Source: Staphylococcus schweitzeri
GTDB lineage: Bacteria; Bacillota; Bacilli; Staphylococcales; Staphylococcaceae
DNA: 38,042 nucleotides
Reading direction: 5' to 3'
NCBI RefSeq assembly: GCF_002902405.1
Contig: NZ_PPQS01000030.1
Span: forward strand, 6,569-44,610
Of this stretch, positions 27,891 through 38,042 are shown in pieces. Both the position numbers and the translations under genes were made by a program. The notes under the pieces are model-generated. The model searched no databases. It saw nothing but the letters and a program-made list of their open reading frames with translations, and was not told the origin of the DNA. How positions within the stretch are numbered: the first letter of the stretch is position 1; the number at the start of each line of letters is the position of its first letter.

Positions 27891-28005
27891 TTGATTTATG
27901 TCCCAAGCTCATAAAAGATAACGAACCCAATATTCTTGCATAGTTAGTGGTATTTTTTTCATAAAGTCACGTCATTGTACCAATAGCTATGCATATATCA
28001 TAAAT

Positions 28006-29457
<1,452 letters not shown>

Positions 29458-30249
29458 CTAATTTTTAAATATTTTAAAAATAACATCTTCAGTCGTTATA
29501 ATTTCATTCATTGTTAGTTCAACTTTGCCAAAGTCTGAAGAATTACTAATCACAACAATAACGTCTGAATTATAACCTTGTTGTTCAATATAATTTTGAT
29601 TAAATTTTAAAAGTATTTGACCTTTATTAACATAGTCATCTTGATTCACAAGACATTCGAACCCTTCACCGTTTAGTTTAACTGTATTGACTCCAATATG
29701 AATGACTAAGTCAACACCTTCTTCTGAATGAATTCCAATGGCATGCTTGGTTGGTACTGTCATTGAAACTGTACCAGTAAACGGAGATATGATTTTAGAC
29801 ATATCATGCGCCTTAATCGCTAACCCTTCGCCTACCATTTTTTCTCTGAAAATTGAATCTCTAACTTCTTTTAGCAAAATACGACGTCCTGCAATTGGGG
29901 CTTTTACTAATATAGGTGTTGTCACTTTTATAGTTGCTGTTTGCTTGGTCTCTTGAGTTTTCGCGTTATTATTTTCTGAATCTGATTGAGATTTGTCTTT
30001 CTCAATTAATAGCTGTAGCTGTTTATAAATATCTTCAACATTTTCTTTAAACATGATGATAAACTGCTCATCATTTTCCTCAATAGCTTTCACACCAGCT
30101 ATCTGCTTTACTTCATTTGCAGTAGAAGGAATAGCATGATTCATTTGAATCATTATACGTTTTGTATCTCGCGAAACATTAATCACATTTTCAACGCCAC
30201 CAACAGCTGTAAGAATATCTTGTGCTTGCTCGATATGTGCATTACTCAT
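29458..30249 (-). CDS. PTS EIIB-like/EIIA(Glc) fusion lacking the EIIB cysteine and an EIIC domain
   Basis: 263 aa. Residues ~5-75 align with the glucose/beta-glucoside EIIB domain (AQDILTAVGGVENVINV), but where the phosphorylated Cys should stand (HCATRLR in active members) the sequence is RDTKRIM, with D28 at the Cys position. After a Ser/Asn/Glu-rich linker (~82-108), residues ~110-263 form an intact EIIA(Glc) domain: H169 (PTKHAIG) and active-site H184 (VIHIGVNTV) have the normal 15-residue spacing. EIIA can thus accept phosphate from HPr, but the B domain cannot pass it on. There is no EIIC. It could serve another permease in trans, or act as a phosphorylation-dependent regulatory protein. 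ATG 30249 follows AAGGGGG. Confidence 0.85.
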   Translation of the reverse strand: MSNAHIEQAQDILTAVGGVENVINVSRDTKRIMIQMNHAIPSTANEVKQIAGVKAIEENDEQFIIMFKENVEDIYKQLQLLIEKDKSQSDSENNNAKTQETKQTATIKVTTPILVKAPIAGRRILLKEVRDSIFREKMVGEGLAIKAHDMSKIISPFTGTVSMTVPTKHAIGIHSEEGVDLVIHIGVNTVKLNGEGFECLVNQDDYVNKGQILLKFNQNYIEQQGYNSDVIVVISNSSDFGKVELTMNEIITTEDVIFKIFKN

Positions 30250-30273
30250 GATTATTATCCCCCTTATGAAAAC

Positions 30274-30288
30274 GTGAAATCGTTTACT
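30274..30288. promoter_or_regulatory. cre-like site upstream of the EIIB-EIIA/bglA operon
   Basis: GTGAAATCGTTTACT matches WTGNAANCGNWNNCW at all but the first position and lies 25 nt before the PTS gene. CcpA control of beta-glucoside use is the expected meaning. Confidence 0.5.
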
Positions 30289-30304
30289 TAATTTAAGTAT
30301 AATT

Positions 30305-30333
30305 GTACCGGTTCAATTTGTAAATACCGATAC
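30305..30333. promoter_or_regulatory. Inverted repeat, candidate GntR/UTRA regulator operator
   Basis: GTACCGGT (30305-30312) and ACCGATAC (30326-30333) are complementary at 7 of 8 positions around 13 nt, centred in the 141-nt divergent region between the PTS gene and the regulator gene. It is the best operator candidate for the adjacent regulator. Confidence 0.4.
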
Positions 30334-30390
30334 ATTTATAATATTTCATGCTATAATAATCACAATTGAAAATGAAATGAGGATAAAATA

Positions 30391-31095
30391 TTGCTAAAGT
30401 ATGAACATATTGCTAAACAACTTAATGTATTTATACATCAATCTAATTTCAAACCTGGCGATAAATTACCAAGTGTAACTCAGTTAAAAGAACGTTATCA
30501 AGTTAGTAAAAGTACAATCATCAAAGCATTAGAATTATTAGAACAAGATGGAATGATATATCAAGCACAAGGTAGTGGCATTTATGTTAGAAATACTAAG
30601 GATGCAAATCGTATTAATGTTTTTAAAACGAATGGGTTTTCTAAAAGTTTAGGTGAAGACCGTATGACAAGTAAGATACTAGCTTTCGAGGAAATACATA
30701 CGCCGCCTCAATCTGTAAAAGAGGAATTACAGTTAAATGAGGGCGAGACTGTTTACTATTTAAAGCGATTACGTTATGTAGATAATGACATTTTATGTAT
30801 TGAGTATTCTTATTATCATAAAGCTATTATTAAATATTTAACTGCTGATATTGCTAAAGGTTCTATATTTGACTATTTAGAATCACAAATGAAGCTACGT
30901 ATCGGCTTTTCAGACATTTTCTTTAACGTTGATAAACTCGATGTAGAAGAAGCTAATTTACTACAATTATCGAAGGGCGAACCTTGTTTACGTTATCATC
31001 AAACATTTTATACAATGACTGGTACACCTTTCGACTCCTCCGACATTGTATTCCATTATCGCAACGCACATTTTTATATTCCTAGTAAAAAATAA
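30391..31095 (+). CDS. GntR-family regulator with UTRA domain
   Basis: 234 aa. A TTG at 30391 is taken as start because GAGGA lies 7 nt upstream; ATG 30401 is in another frame. Residues ~1-68 are the GntR winged helix (KPGDKLPSVTQLKERYQVSKS), followed from ~85 by a UTRA effector domain (HutC/TreR subfamily). UTRA members bind sugar phosphates, and the divergent bglA/PTS operon makes a beta-glucoside 6-phosphate the probable inducer. It likely represses that operon and itself through the inverted repeat between them. The C-terminus ends HYRNAHFYIPSKK. Confidence 0.9.
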   Translation: MLKYEHIAKQLNVFIHQSNFKPGDKLPSVTQLKERYQVSKSTIIKALELLEQDGMIYQAQGSGIYVRNTKDANRINVFKTNGFSKSLGEDRMTSKILAFEEIHTPPQSVKEELQLNEGETVYYLKRLRYVDNDILCIEYSYYHKAIIKYLTADIAKGSIFDYLESQMKLRIGFSDIFFNVDKLDVEEANLLQLSKGEPCLRYHQTFYTMTGTPFDSSDIVFHYRNAHFYIPSKK

Positions 31096-31107
31096 TACAT
31101 ACATAAA

Positions 31108-31152
31108 AACGTCTATATTCCAGTTATAAACCGGAGCATAGACGCTTTTTTA
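31108..31152. terminator. Terminator between the GntR gene and lrgB
   Basis: CGTCTAT (31110-31116) pairs with ATAGACG (31138-31144) with an imperfect inner TCCAGTT/AACCGGA pair, followed by CTTTTTTAC. It serves the regulator gene and possibly the convergent lrgAB. Confidence 0.7.
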
Positions 31153-31202
31153 CGATAATAACAATGGCTCAAATTGCTATTATCTTGCTTAGGTTTTAAT
31201 TA

Positions 31203-31904
31203 TTAGAAGAATATTGCTACAAAGACAGGCACAACTGCTACAACAACCACACCAACAAGTACTAAAGCAATACTTGCCATTGATTCCTCTACAGGTCCTA
31301 ATTCTTTTGCTGGTGCTACACCTAATGTGTGACCACTTGTTCCAAGTGCTAATCCTCGGGCAATAGGGTTAGTAATTCGGAAAAGCTTCAAGAATTTATT
31401 ACCTAGGGCATAAATAATGACACCATTTAAAATAACTGCTAATGATGTTAATTCTTTTATACCACCGATACCAGCTGATACTGGTAACGCAATCGCTGTT
31501 GTTGCTGCTTGTGGTAACATTGATAAAATAACATCATTCGCAAATTGTATTAATTTCGCAAAAGTTAAAATAATTAATAACGCTACAACTGTACCAATAC
31601 CAATACCTCCGATGATACGATGCCAATGCTTAACTAGTACATCACGCTTTTTATATAAAGGAATCGCAAAACAAATTGTCGCTGGTTCTAGGAAGAAGAA
31701 AATAATGTCTCCACCTATTTTGTATGTTTTATATGGAATACCTGTTAAATAGAGGAATGCCACACCAAATACCATACTGACAAATAGCGGTGCAAATAAG
31801 AAGAAACGATTTGTTTTTTCAAATAATATCGTCGCTAAGAAAAATGGTATAACGGATAACAAAATTCCGAAATAGGGTGTGTTCAATGCTAAATGGTTAG
31901 TCAT
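31203..31904 (-). CDS. lrgB: LrgB, antiholin-like membrane protein
   Basis: 233 aa, highly hydrophobic with 6-8 membrane segments and the LrgB/CidB signature ([20 protein letters not shown]). With LrgA it opposes CidAB and lowers murein hydrolase activity and autolysis; the family has also been linked to transport of pyruvate and other metabolites. ATG 31904 lies inside the end of lrgA (8-nt overlap) and has AGAGGAGG upstream, so translation is coupled. It is controlled with lrgA by the LytSR two-component system encoded just upstream. Confidence 0.95.
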   Translation of the reverse strand: MTNHLALNTPYFGILLSVIPFFLATILFEKTNRFFLFAPLFVSMVFGVAFLYLTGIPYKTYKIGGDIIFFFLEPATICFAIPLYKKRDVLVKHWHRIIGGIGIGTVVALLIILTFAKLIQFANDVILSMLPQAATTAIALPVSAGIGGIKELTSLAVILNGVIIYALGNKFLKLFRITNPIARGLALGTSGHTLGVAPAKELGPVEESMASIALVLVGVVVVAVVPVFVAIFF

Positions 31905-32340
31905 GAGCTTGTGCCTCCTCTATTTTGAGCTTTTTTGTGACTTTGTCACCTTTAGATCTCGAAGTAAGTTTCATAATAATTTGTGTGACATAGCCAGTAC
32001 AAATAAGTAATAGTATTGTTGAGATGATAATTAACCCGATGATTAAAAATGGTGCTTGACTAATAACACCTAAAGAGTTAACAACTGAAATACCGGCTGG
32101 TACGAAGAGTAAGCCAATGTTATTTGTTAGTGTCGTTCCTACTTTTTCAACTTCGCCTAATTTAACAGCACCAGTACATAACAAAACAAATAATAATACT
32201 AGACCGATAACTGATGCAGGCATAGGAATTGGCATAAATGATTCAATTATTTTCGATACAAAGAGTACTAATGCTATTACAATGACTTGGTGAAAAAAGT
32301 GAGCTGGTTTTGATGCGTCTTTTTGTTGTTTCACGACCAT
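31897..32340 (-). CDS. lrgA: LrgA, holin-like inhibitor of murein hydrolase activity
   Basis: 147 aa from the conventional ATG 32340, with four membrane helices (~17-35, 42-60, 70-92, 96-120) and charged ends, as for holin-like CidA/LrgA proteins. It oligomerises in the membrane and restrains autolysis. The GGAGG stands only 2 nt before ATG 32340; a GTG at codon 3 (32334) has 8-nt spacing and may be the true start, giving 145 aa. It overlaps lrgB and lies downstream of lytSR with its own promoter region containing LytTR-like direct repeats. Confidence 0.95.
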   Translation of the reverse strand: MVVKQQKDASKPAHFFHQVIVIALVLFVSKIIESFMPIPMPASVIGLVLLFVLLCTGAVKLGEVEKVGTTLTNNIGLLFVPAGISVVNSLGVISQAPFLIIGLIIISTILLLICTGYVTQIIMKLTSRSKGDKVTKKLKIEEAQAHD

Positions 32341-32365
32341 TGCCTCCTACGTTTGATTTAACTAA

Positions 32366-32400
32366 AGTATAGATGGCTTACATGAATTTGCGTGAATTTT
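32366..32400 (-). promoter_or_regulatory. lrgAB promoter with candidate LytR site
   Basis: On the minus strand a TATACT -10 (32371-32366) lies downstream of two direct repeats whose plus-strand form is TGAATTT (32383-32389 and 32393-32399), 10 bp apart. Direct repeats one helical turn apart next to a poor -35 are what a LytTR-type activator would use. LytSR is known to activate lrgAB. Confidence 0.45.
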
Positions 32401-32433
32401 AGTCTGAAATACAAAATATCATAGGTAAAATGC

Positions 32434-32463
32434 ATAAAAAAAAGGATTACTGTTAAAGTAACC
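32434..32463 (-). terminator. Terminator of lytSR
   Basis: GGTTACT/AGTAATCC (with one bulged base) overlaps the lytR stop codon and is followed on the minus strand by eight T. Confidence 0.75.
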
Positions 32464-33193
32464 CTATCGACGCTTTAAATTCTTTCATAAACGAACGCCC
32501 AACTTGCATTTTGACACCATTTGTCAGTATTACCATATATGTGTAGTTAAACCATTGCTGCACTTCTTTAATGTGCTTTGTATTAATAATATATGATCGA
32601 TGGATGCGCAAGAAATATGATGAATTCAATCTTTTTTCATAACGATTCAATGGTTCTGTTGTTTCATACTTATTATTCGTAGTATGTATGGTTGTAATGC
32701 CATTATGCGTACCAATACCGATAATATTTTGTTGCTTGAGCATATGAATTTTATCATCAATTTCAACTGGTAAACTTTGATCAAAATTCGCAGACATATC
32801 ATTAATAATTGCACTCGTGGTATTGTCACCTTTCGACTTGGTCGCACGTACTTTATTGACTGCTTGTTCAATGCGCTTTTGACCAAATGGTTTTAAAATA
32901 TAGTCTGTGGCATTTAATTCAAATGCTTGTACTGCGTATTGATCATGTGCAGTTGCAAAAATAATCGCAGGTGGCTCTTTCATCTTTTGAATTTTAGCAC
33001 CTAATTCTATACCATTTTCGTCCATTAAATTCACGTCTAAAAATATAATGTCATATTGATTGATAAGTAATGCTTCCAATGTTTCTTTCACATTTTCCGC
33101 CTCATTGATTTCTTCAAATCCACCAATTTCATTAAGTAAATAGGTCAATTCATTACGCGCTAATGGCTCATCATCTATGATTAACGCTTTCAT
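32453..33193 (-). CDS. lytR: LytR (LytSR response regulator, LytTR DNA-binding)
   Basis: 246 aa. The N-terminal receiver domain has the acidic pair D7-D8 (LIIDDEP), phospho-acceptor D53 ([13 protein letters not shown]) and K in ILKPFG. The C-terminal LytTR domain (~145-246) contains [20 protein letters not shown]. It activates lrgAB in response to membrane-potential change sensed by LytS. ATG 33193 has GGAGG upstream inside the end of lytS; the genes are 2 nt apart. It is unrelated to the LytR-CpsA-Psr enzymes of the same name. Confidence 0.96.
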   Translation of the reverse strand: MKALIIDDEPLARNELTYLLNEIGGFEEINEAENVKETLEALLINQYDIIFLDVNLMDENGIELGAKIQKMKEPPAIIFATAHDQYAVQAFELNATDYILKPFGQKRIEQAVNKVRATKSKGDNTTSAIINDMSANFDQSLPVEIDDKIHMLKQQNIIGIGTHNGITTIHTTNNKYETTEPLNRYEKRLNSSYFLRIHRSYIINTKHIKEVQQWFNYTYMVILTNGVKMQVGRSFMKEFKASIGLL

Positions 33194-33195
33194 AT

Positions 33196-34950
33196 TTATT
33201 CCTCCTCTTGCCTTTCATAAGGAAGTACACACCAAAAAGTGGTACCGCTTGATGTCGATTCAAATTGTAATGCTGCGGACTTTCCAAATAATCCTTTTAG
33301 GCGTAAGTTTAAGTTTTCTAAAGCACTACCAGTTCCAGATTCTGATTCTACAGATGTTTCTCCCAACAAATGCATTTTATCTTTAGAAATACCTTGGCCA
33401 TTATCTTGTACTATTATGCAAACATGTGACGCATCTTCTTTAATAACTGACACATCAATGTCGTTGCCTTTTTTTCGATTCGTAAACGCATGCTTAATTG
33501 CATTTTCAACTAATATTTGAATTAAAAATGGCGGCACGAGAACGTGATGATATCGCTCCTCAACATTAATGTTAATGTTGAACCTTCCTGGATATCGTGC
33601 TTGTTCCAATGATAAGTATGAGCGAACTTGACTTAACTCTTTGTCCAAAGTAATTGTATGTTGCTTTGATCCCTGTAAGTTTGCTCGGAAAAAGTAACTC
33701 AGTTCTAATAATAATTCACGTGCCTTTTCACTATTAATTCTAACTAATGCAGAAATTGTATTAATTGAATTAAAGAAAAAGTGTGGGCTAACTTGTGCTT
33801 GCAATGATTTAATTTCTGCATCTTTCAATAATTTACTTTGTGTTTCTGCCTCGCCTAGCTCAATTTGACTACTAAAAATATTAGCTAAACCTTCAGCTAG
33901 TTGACGCTCAACAAATGTTAAATCATTAGGATTAGTAAAATACATTTTCAAAGTACCCACAATTGAACCATGCATCTCAAGTGGTATCACAATAGCTGCT
34001 CTAAGCGGGCAATTAGGATGGCTACAGCCAATTTCTTCTCTTGTATGCACTTCTTTTAAACGCCCCGATTTTAATACATCTTTAGATAAGCTAGTTAATA
34101 TTTCATTGGTTGGAATGTGATGATCACTGCCTGCACCAACATGAGATAAGATTTCATTTTTACTAGTAATCGCTACTGCAGATACTTTCATTAAATCTTT
34201 GATAATCATGGCAATTTGCTGAGCTGATTCTCTATTTAAACCTTCTTTAAAATAAGGTAATGTTTGATTCATTAATTGCAACACGTCATGAGTTTGCACA
34301 GCTTTCATTTGTTCTTCTTGTTTCAATGTTGAAATAATAATAGACATGAAAATAGCTGTACCCACACTATTCACTATAATCATAGGTAAAGCGATTAGTG
34401 AAATAAGTTCAATAGCATATGCTTTGTCATGTGAAAATGTTAAGATACTTAACATCTGAATTACTTCCATAAAAATACCTATCATGGCACTTTTCGCGAT
34501 ACTTGGATAACGTTTACGTCTCTGTGCTTGTAAACCATAATATCCAGCGATAATACCGATAAACAATGAAGAAATTAAATAAACTTGTGCATCAGCGCCA
34601 CCCATATAAACTCTAAAAATCCCTGAAATAATACCTACAAATAGACCTACAAAGGGACCACCTACTAAACCTGCGACACCAATCGTTAACACACGTGTAT
34701 TGGCTAAGGATACATCATCATCTAAGCGAAAATACACGCTACCAGATAAACTATGCTGATGATCAATGACAATACCTGTTAAATTAGACATTAAAGCAAA
34801 TAGACTAAAAATGATGCATAACTGCCAACGTGCTTTCCATGTACGTCGACGATTCATTAAATTTTTAAAATACGGTATATTCATCAACACATAGGCTAAA
34901 ATAATAATTAAACCTACACGTTCAAGTAATAACATTGTTAGCGATAGCAC
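33196..34950 (-). CDS. lytS: LytS, sensor histidine kinase
   Basis: 584 aa from GTG 34950, supported by GAGG 7 nt upstream. About six membrane helices (5TM-5TMR_LYT type) fill residues 1-205. A GAF domain (~220-360) follows, then the histidine kinase of the His_kinase/pfam06580 type with H390 in [14 protein letters not shown], and an ATPase domain with N and G boxes ([16 protein letters not shown]). LytS senses membrane depolarisation and phosphorylates LytR, controlling lrgAB and autolysis. It forms an operon with lytR. Confidence 0.96.
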   Translation of the reverse strand: MLSLTMLLLERVGLIIILAYVLMNIPYFKNLMNRRRTWKARWQLCIIFSLFALMSNLTGIVIDHQHSLSGSVYFRLDDDVSLANTRVLTIGVAGLVGGPFVGLFVGIISGIFRVYMGGADAQVYLISSLFIGIIAGYYGLQAQRRKRYPSIAKSAMIGIFMEVIQMLSILTFSHDKAYAIELISLIALPMIIVNSVGTAIFMSIIISTLKQEEQMKAVQTHDVLQLMNQTLPYFKEGLNRESAQQIAMIIKDLMKVSAVAITSKNEILSHVGAGSDHHIPTNEILTSLSKDVLKSGRLKEVHTREEIGCSHPNCPLRAAIVIPLEMHGSIVGTLKMYFTNPNDLTFVERQLAEGLANIFSSQIELGEAETQSKLLKDAEIKSLQAQVSPHFFFNSINTISALVRINSEKARELLLELSYFFRANLQGSKQHTITLDKELSQVRSYLSLEQARYPGRFNININVEERYHHVLVPPFLIQILVENAIKHAFTNRKKGNDIDVSVIKEDASHVCIIVQDNGQGISKDKMHLLGETSVESESGTGSALENLNLRLKGLFGKSAALQFESTSSGTTFWCVLPYERQEEE

Positions 34951-35145
34951 GACAGCACCTCAGTGAATTTTTAATTATGTTTATTTTATCACAATAGTAC
35001 ATGTAAAATTCATGAATAAATTATTAAAAAAATACGCTAACATCTAATTATCTATAGCATCTAAATTTTAAATCAGTTCTTTTTCTAAGCTATCAGTTGC
35101 TCTTGATTAATAAGTTTTTTAACTGCCATTACATTATTTTCATTA

Positions 35146-35182
35146 TAAAGAAAACTGCTGACCTTATTTTGCCAACAGTTTT
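35146..35182 (-). terminator. Candidate terminator of scdA
   Basis: AAAACTGCTGAC (35151-35162) pairs with GCCAACAGTTTT (35171-35182) imperfectly, followed on the minus strand by a T-rich tract. The remaining 34951-35145 is A/T-rich lytS leader without a gene. Confidence 0.55.
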
Positions 35183-35206
35183 AAATCGTATTTAACTTAT
35201 ATTTAC

Positions 35207-35881
35207 TTAAGATACTTTTTTAAATAATACGTGATTCTCTAAATGCACGTGCTCATGTGTTAATACTTCAAGTGCTTTTAACCTTTGATAAACAAGTCGC
35301 CAAGTGCCACATGCCTCAATCGGTGGTTCATAGCTAGATGTTAATTCACTCATTTTTACTAACAATTGCCCCGTTACAATGTGGTCTGATACTAAGTCAT
35401 TAATCACTGCATTAATATCATCTACTTCTTCACCTTGCTCAAATTTAATCAATTTTGGAAAATCGACGTCGTCTTCTTTTTGCATATGCTCTAACATGCC
35501 ATTTTTAAACGTATCATATATTTCTTTTAACTCGACTAAATATGGATGATTAGGTCCGTGTACTTTCGATAACTTCGTCACGTAAGGTGTTAAGTTTTTA
35601 AATTCTTCTCTAAGAGGTTCATGGTACGCTGATTGAATATATTGGATAAGTGACGAAACATTTAAAAATTTAGGATTTAACGAACCTGGTGTATTCGTTT
35701 GTTCAACTTCATTGAGACGCTGTAATAACACGTCCAAATTCACGTTTTTCTTTTCTAAGGATGCTGTTTCTATACTTACTTGCCCACCACAACAAAAATC
35801 TATTCCCACACTTCTGAAAATATCAGCTGCTTTCGGATAATCAGTTACTACATCTGCAACTATGTCATTTTTATTTATCAT
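35207..35881 (-). CDS. scdA: ScdA, di-iron protein for iron-sulfur cluster repair (RIC family)
   Basis: 224 aa. The N-terminal ScdA_N domain has the CCGG motif ([11 protein letters not shown], ~28-38). The C-terminal hemerythrin-like domain supplies His and Glu ligands ([47 protein letters not shown]). ScdA repairs iron-sulfur clusters damaged by nitric oxide and peroxide; it was first described through a cell-division and wall phenotype. ATG 35881 has a perfect GAGGAGG upstream. It is a single-gene unit between tarS and lytS, all on the same strand. Confidence 0.96.
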   Translation of the reverse strand: MINKNDIVADVVTDYPKAADIFRSVGIDFCCGGQVSIETASLEKKNVNLDVLLQRLNEVEQTNTPGSLNPKFLNVSSLIQYIQSAYHEPLREEFKNLTPYVTKLSKVHGPNHPYLVELKEIYDTFKNGMLEHMQKEDDVDFPKLIKFEQGEEVDDINAVINDLVSDHIVTGQLLVKMSELTSSYEPPIEACGTWRLVYQRLKALEVLTHEHVHLENHVLFKKVS

Positions 35882-35974
35882 TGATATATAACCTCCTCAT
35901 TTCTAGTGTATACAATTAAATGTATATGAAAATGAAAAGTGGGGAAATGTCATAATCATGTCATAAACAGCAAA

Positions 35975-36022
35975 ACAAAACCCTCAAATCCTGTTAGTTT
36001 ACAAAGATTTGAGGGATTTTAT
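35975..36022 (-). terminator. Terminator of tarS
   Basis: CCCTCAAATC (35981-35990) and GATTTGAGGG (36006-36015) form a perfect 10-bp stem. On the minus strand it is followed by TTTTGTTTTG; the stem begins 7 nt past the tarS stop. Confidence 0.85.
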
Positions 36023-37746
36023 TATTTATTTAGTGAATAAGTTACGTGTGCAGTGTTTATCTTAACAATATTTTTGAAGTCTCGCTTCTTAATGTCTTTG
36101 CTAAGCAATATTTCCACTTCATTGTCTGACGTTTGACTTAACATTCCCATAATCATGTCATCTTTTAGTACGACACTTGCTATACCTTCTTCAAATACAT
36201 AACCTCTATCAATACCGGTTAAGATAATTTTATTTTTACCTTTTAACTTCATTGATATTGAATCCGCTAATGTAATAGCAGTAAAGTATAATGAAATGTT
36301 ATTAAAGTCTTTTGTGAAATACGGTGTTAATCTATAAAAATCATTATTTAAATGAATCAATGCACTTGTTTCAGCAGGATAAGCATATTTATTACGTTGG
36401 TTACCTACACGAACCTCGAATACTTCTGTACCTATTTGGACTTCTAAAAAAACATCCCATATTTTTTCTTTAGGTAAATAGGCTTTAATGTCTTCTAACA
36501 TGATGTTAAAACGATATTGTTTATTCGCATTAACACTTAAAGGCACATACATTGTATGTTTCTTGTTTCGTGAATGTAACTTAAGTCTGACATCATAATG
36601 TCCTTCGCCTATCATAAATTCATTTAAAGTTAGTTCTGTAACGATTTTATGGTTATCAAATTTAAAGGCTGTCATTTTAACTTTCGGTTTAGCAATATCA
36701 ATACCTTCAAAGAATGGTTCACCTTCATTGAATTGAATATTTAATTTGCCATCTACTATATCAAAATGATAATACTGCCCTTGACGATAACTTTCTTCTA
36801 CCGTTCTATAATTATCGATATCTTTGGCTCTCGCATAGTGTAATAATGGGCGTAATTTGCTTAACACTAATGCATCTACGCGTTCAGGCACTGCTTGTAT
36901 AAAATCACCTAACGCATTAATCCATTGTGGTTGGTCTTCCAACTTAACTTTAAGTGAAAAACCATTCGTACGTGAAAAACTAAAATGACGATTTAAAAAT
37001 TCTGCTAAGATTTGATCTTTATGTGATTCTTCTAAATCAGCGTTTAGAATTTCTAATGTAATCAATCGCATTACTTCATAAAAGTCTTCTGGCGAAACAT
37101 ATGCACTACTCATATGTTCTCCTTCACGTTTAGTAGCATAGTAATATGCTTTATCACTTAACACACTAATTCGATTCGCATTTAAATATGCTTTCATAGT
37201 AAAAAGTTGATCTTCTGCACTCTTTAATTCTTCTGGAAAATAAATGTCATTATCTTTTAGTAAAGCTGTTCTATAGATTTTGGTTGGGCTTAAAGTATAG
37301 ATAATTCTTGAATTTAACAAAGTGACTTCCGGTGCTGTTTCTTTAAACATTGATTGTGGTACACCACGACCATTGACACCTTTCATTTTAATCAATAATA
37401 CATCAGAGTTATGTTCATCAATAAATGCTGCTGCATCCTTCAATGTCTCTTTGTTAATGTAATCATCAGAATCCACAAATAATACAAATTCACCTTCTGC
37501 TTGTCTTAACGCCACATTTCTCGGTTTACCTGGACCTCCTGAATTTGTCTCGAGTTGACTTACTTTCATGTTCAGTTTATTACGATACTTTTCAACTATT
37601 TGTAACGTTTGATCTGTTGAACAGTCATCAACAACAATCACTTCAAAATCAGTTTTCGGAAAATCTTGTTTCGCAAGGCTATTAAGCAATTCTGTTATAT
37701 ATTTTTCTGAATTGTATGTCGGAACTATTACTGAAAATTTTACCAT
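36022..37746 (-). CDS. tarS: TarS, wall teichoic acid beta-GlcNAc transferase
   Basis: 574 aa. The N-terminal GT2 glycosyltransferase domain (1-~320) has D40/D41 (VIVVDDCSTDQT), the metal-binding DxD D92-S-D94 (LFVDSDDY), and the E178-D179 pair (SAEDQLF) that holds the catalytic base in TarS. The C-terminal half (~350-574) is the immunoglobulin-like trimerisation region. It adds beta-linked N-acetylglucosamine from UDP-GlcNAc to ribitol units of wall teichoic acid, a decoration linked to beta-lactam resistance in MRSA and to phage binding. It acts at the cytoplasmic face. It directly follows tarL, 32 nt away, and ends at a strong terminator. Confidence 0.96.
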   Translation of the reverse strand: MVKFSVIVPTYNSEKYITELLNSLAKQDFPKTDFEVIVVDDCSTDQTLQIVEKYRNKLNMKVSQLETNSGGPGKPRNVALRQAEGEFVLFVDSDDYINKETLKDAAAFIDEHNSDVLLIKMKGVNGRGVPQSMFKETAPEVTLLNSRIIYTLSPTKIYRTALLKDNDIYFPEELKSAEDQLFTMKAYLNANRISVLSDKAYYYATKREGEHMSSAYVSPEDFYEVMRLITLEILNADLEESHKDQILAEFLNRHFSFSRTNGFSLKVKLEDQPQWINALGDFIQAVPERVDALVLSKLRPLLHYARAKDIDNYRTVEESYRQGQYYHFDIVDGKLNIQFNEGEPFFEGIDIAKPKVKMTAFKFDNHKIVTELTLNEFMIGEGHYDVRLKLHSRNKKHTMYVPLSVNANKQYRFNIMLEDIKAYLPKEKIWDVFLEVQIGTEVFEVRVGNQRNKYAYPAETSALIHLNNDFYRLTPYFTKDFNNISLYFTAITLADSISMKLKGKNKIILTGIDRGYVFEEGIASVVLKDDMIMGMLSQTSDNEVEILLSKDIKKRDFKNIVKINTAHVTYSLNK

Positions 37747-37778
37747 TATACCTCTCCCACTGTGACCAATATATAAAC

Positions 37779-38042
37779 TTAGCTACCAAATAAATTTCTA
37801 ACTAAACGTTCACTTGATCGGCCATCTTGATATTTAAAATGTTTATCTAAGAACGGAATAACTTTTTCTCCTTCATAATCTTCATTATCCAGGGCATCCA
37901 TCAAGGCATCAAATGATTGTACAATTTTTCCTGGAACAAATGATTCATAAGGTTCATAGAAATCACGCGTTGTAATGTAATCTTCTAAATCAAATGCATA
38001 GAAAATCATTGGCTTTTTAAATACTGCATATTCATATATTAA
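37779..38042 (-). CDS. tarL: TarL-type ribitol-phosphate polymerase, C-terminal part only
   Basis: The last 87 codons of a reading frame that continues past the window edge; an ATG at 38009 is internal, since the frame remains open above it (LIYEYAVFKKP). The sequence FYAFDLEDYITTRDFYEPYESFVPGK is characteristic of the CDP-glycerol/CDP-ribitol glycerophosphotransferase family (TarF/TarK/TarL), near the end of the catalytic domain. Immediate linkage to tarS identifies it as tarL rather than the paralogue tarK, by S. aureus gene order. It would polymerise the ribitol-phosphate chain of wall teichoic acid. Confidence 0.88.
   Translation of the reverse strand, partial: LIYEYAVFKKPMIFYAFDLEDYITTRDFYEPYESFVPGKIVQSFDALMDALDNEDYEGEKVIPFLDKHFKYQDGRSSERLVRNLFGS

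Larger units (their letters stand above)
27425..28005. other. Gene-free intergenic region with repeats
   Basis: About 580 nt between the methyltransferase and bglA. A minus-strand frame of 66 codons (27629-27829) overlaps the STAR-like repeat and has no convincing start signal, so it is not called. The region contains the STAR-like element and a long perfect inverted repeat, both listed separately. The rest is A/T-rich with no clear promoter or RNA gene. Confidence 0.6.

Overview
The window is a Gram-positive, low-GC chromosome segment from the Staphylococcus aureus complex. Protein sequences and gene order from tarL-tarS to esxA-essC match, as I remember it, the S. aureus chromosome almost gene for gene. 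EsxA and the first ~1,075 residues of EssC look essentially like S. aureus. LytM differs at many positions and carries a 4-residue insertion, so a divergent S. aureus lineage or a sister species such as S. argenteus cannot be told apart by eye.

Bases 1-12339 (minus strand) hold the ess/type VII secretion system (T7SS): esxA-esaA-essA-esaB-essB-essC. After essC comes a strain-variable effector module: a DUF3130-like helper with an FxxxD motif, a DUF5082-like helper with a WSG turn, a 517-aa LXG protein ending in a glycine-zipper membrane segment, and the start of a small membrane protein cut by the window edge that is the natural immunity candidate. This is not the EssC1/esxC-esxB-esaE-esxD-essD layout. 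The EssC sequence departs from my memory of EssC1 abruptly near residue 1077. Divergent from esxA is essH, the CHAP-domain wall hydrolase linked to T7SS.

Bases 13803-18150 (plus) hold a membrane-anchored DUF6583-like protein followed by a two-permease, one-ATPase ABC-2 transporter. Convergent to it are lytM, a choloylglycine-hydrolase-family Ntn enzyme (both minus), and a divergent NorB-like efflux protein (plus) whose upstream region carries a near-consensus Fur box.

Bases 22198-26424 hold a small hypothetical gene, then rbsR and the rbsUDK ribose operon with a palindromic operator and a cre site. A Fur-box-controlled SAM methyltransferase gene follows. Next is a gene-free stretch of ~580 bases with a STAR-like repeat and a 20-bp perfect inverted repeat.

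Bases 28006-31095 hold a beta-glucoside unit: bglA, an orphan PTS EIIB-EIIA protein whose EIIB cysteine is replaced by Asp, and a divergent GntR/UTRA regulator. Bases 31203-38042 (minus) hold lrgAB, lytSR, scdA, the wall teichoic acid beta-GlcNAc transferase tarS and the 3' end of tarL. Cell-envelope functions thus dominate: T7SS, wall hydrolases, murein-hydrolase control and teichoic acid decoration. No rRNA, tRNA, CRISPR array, transposase or phage gene was seen.
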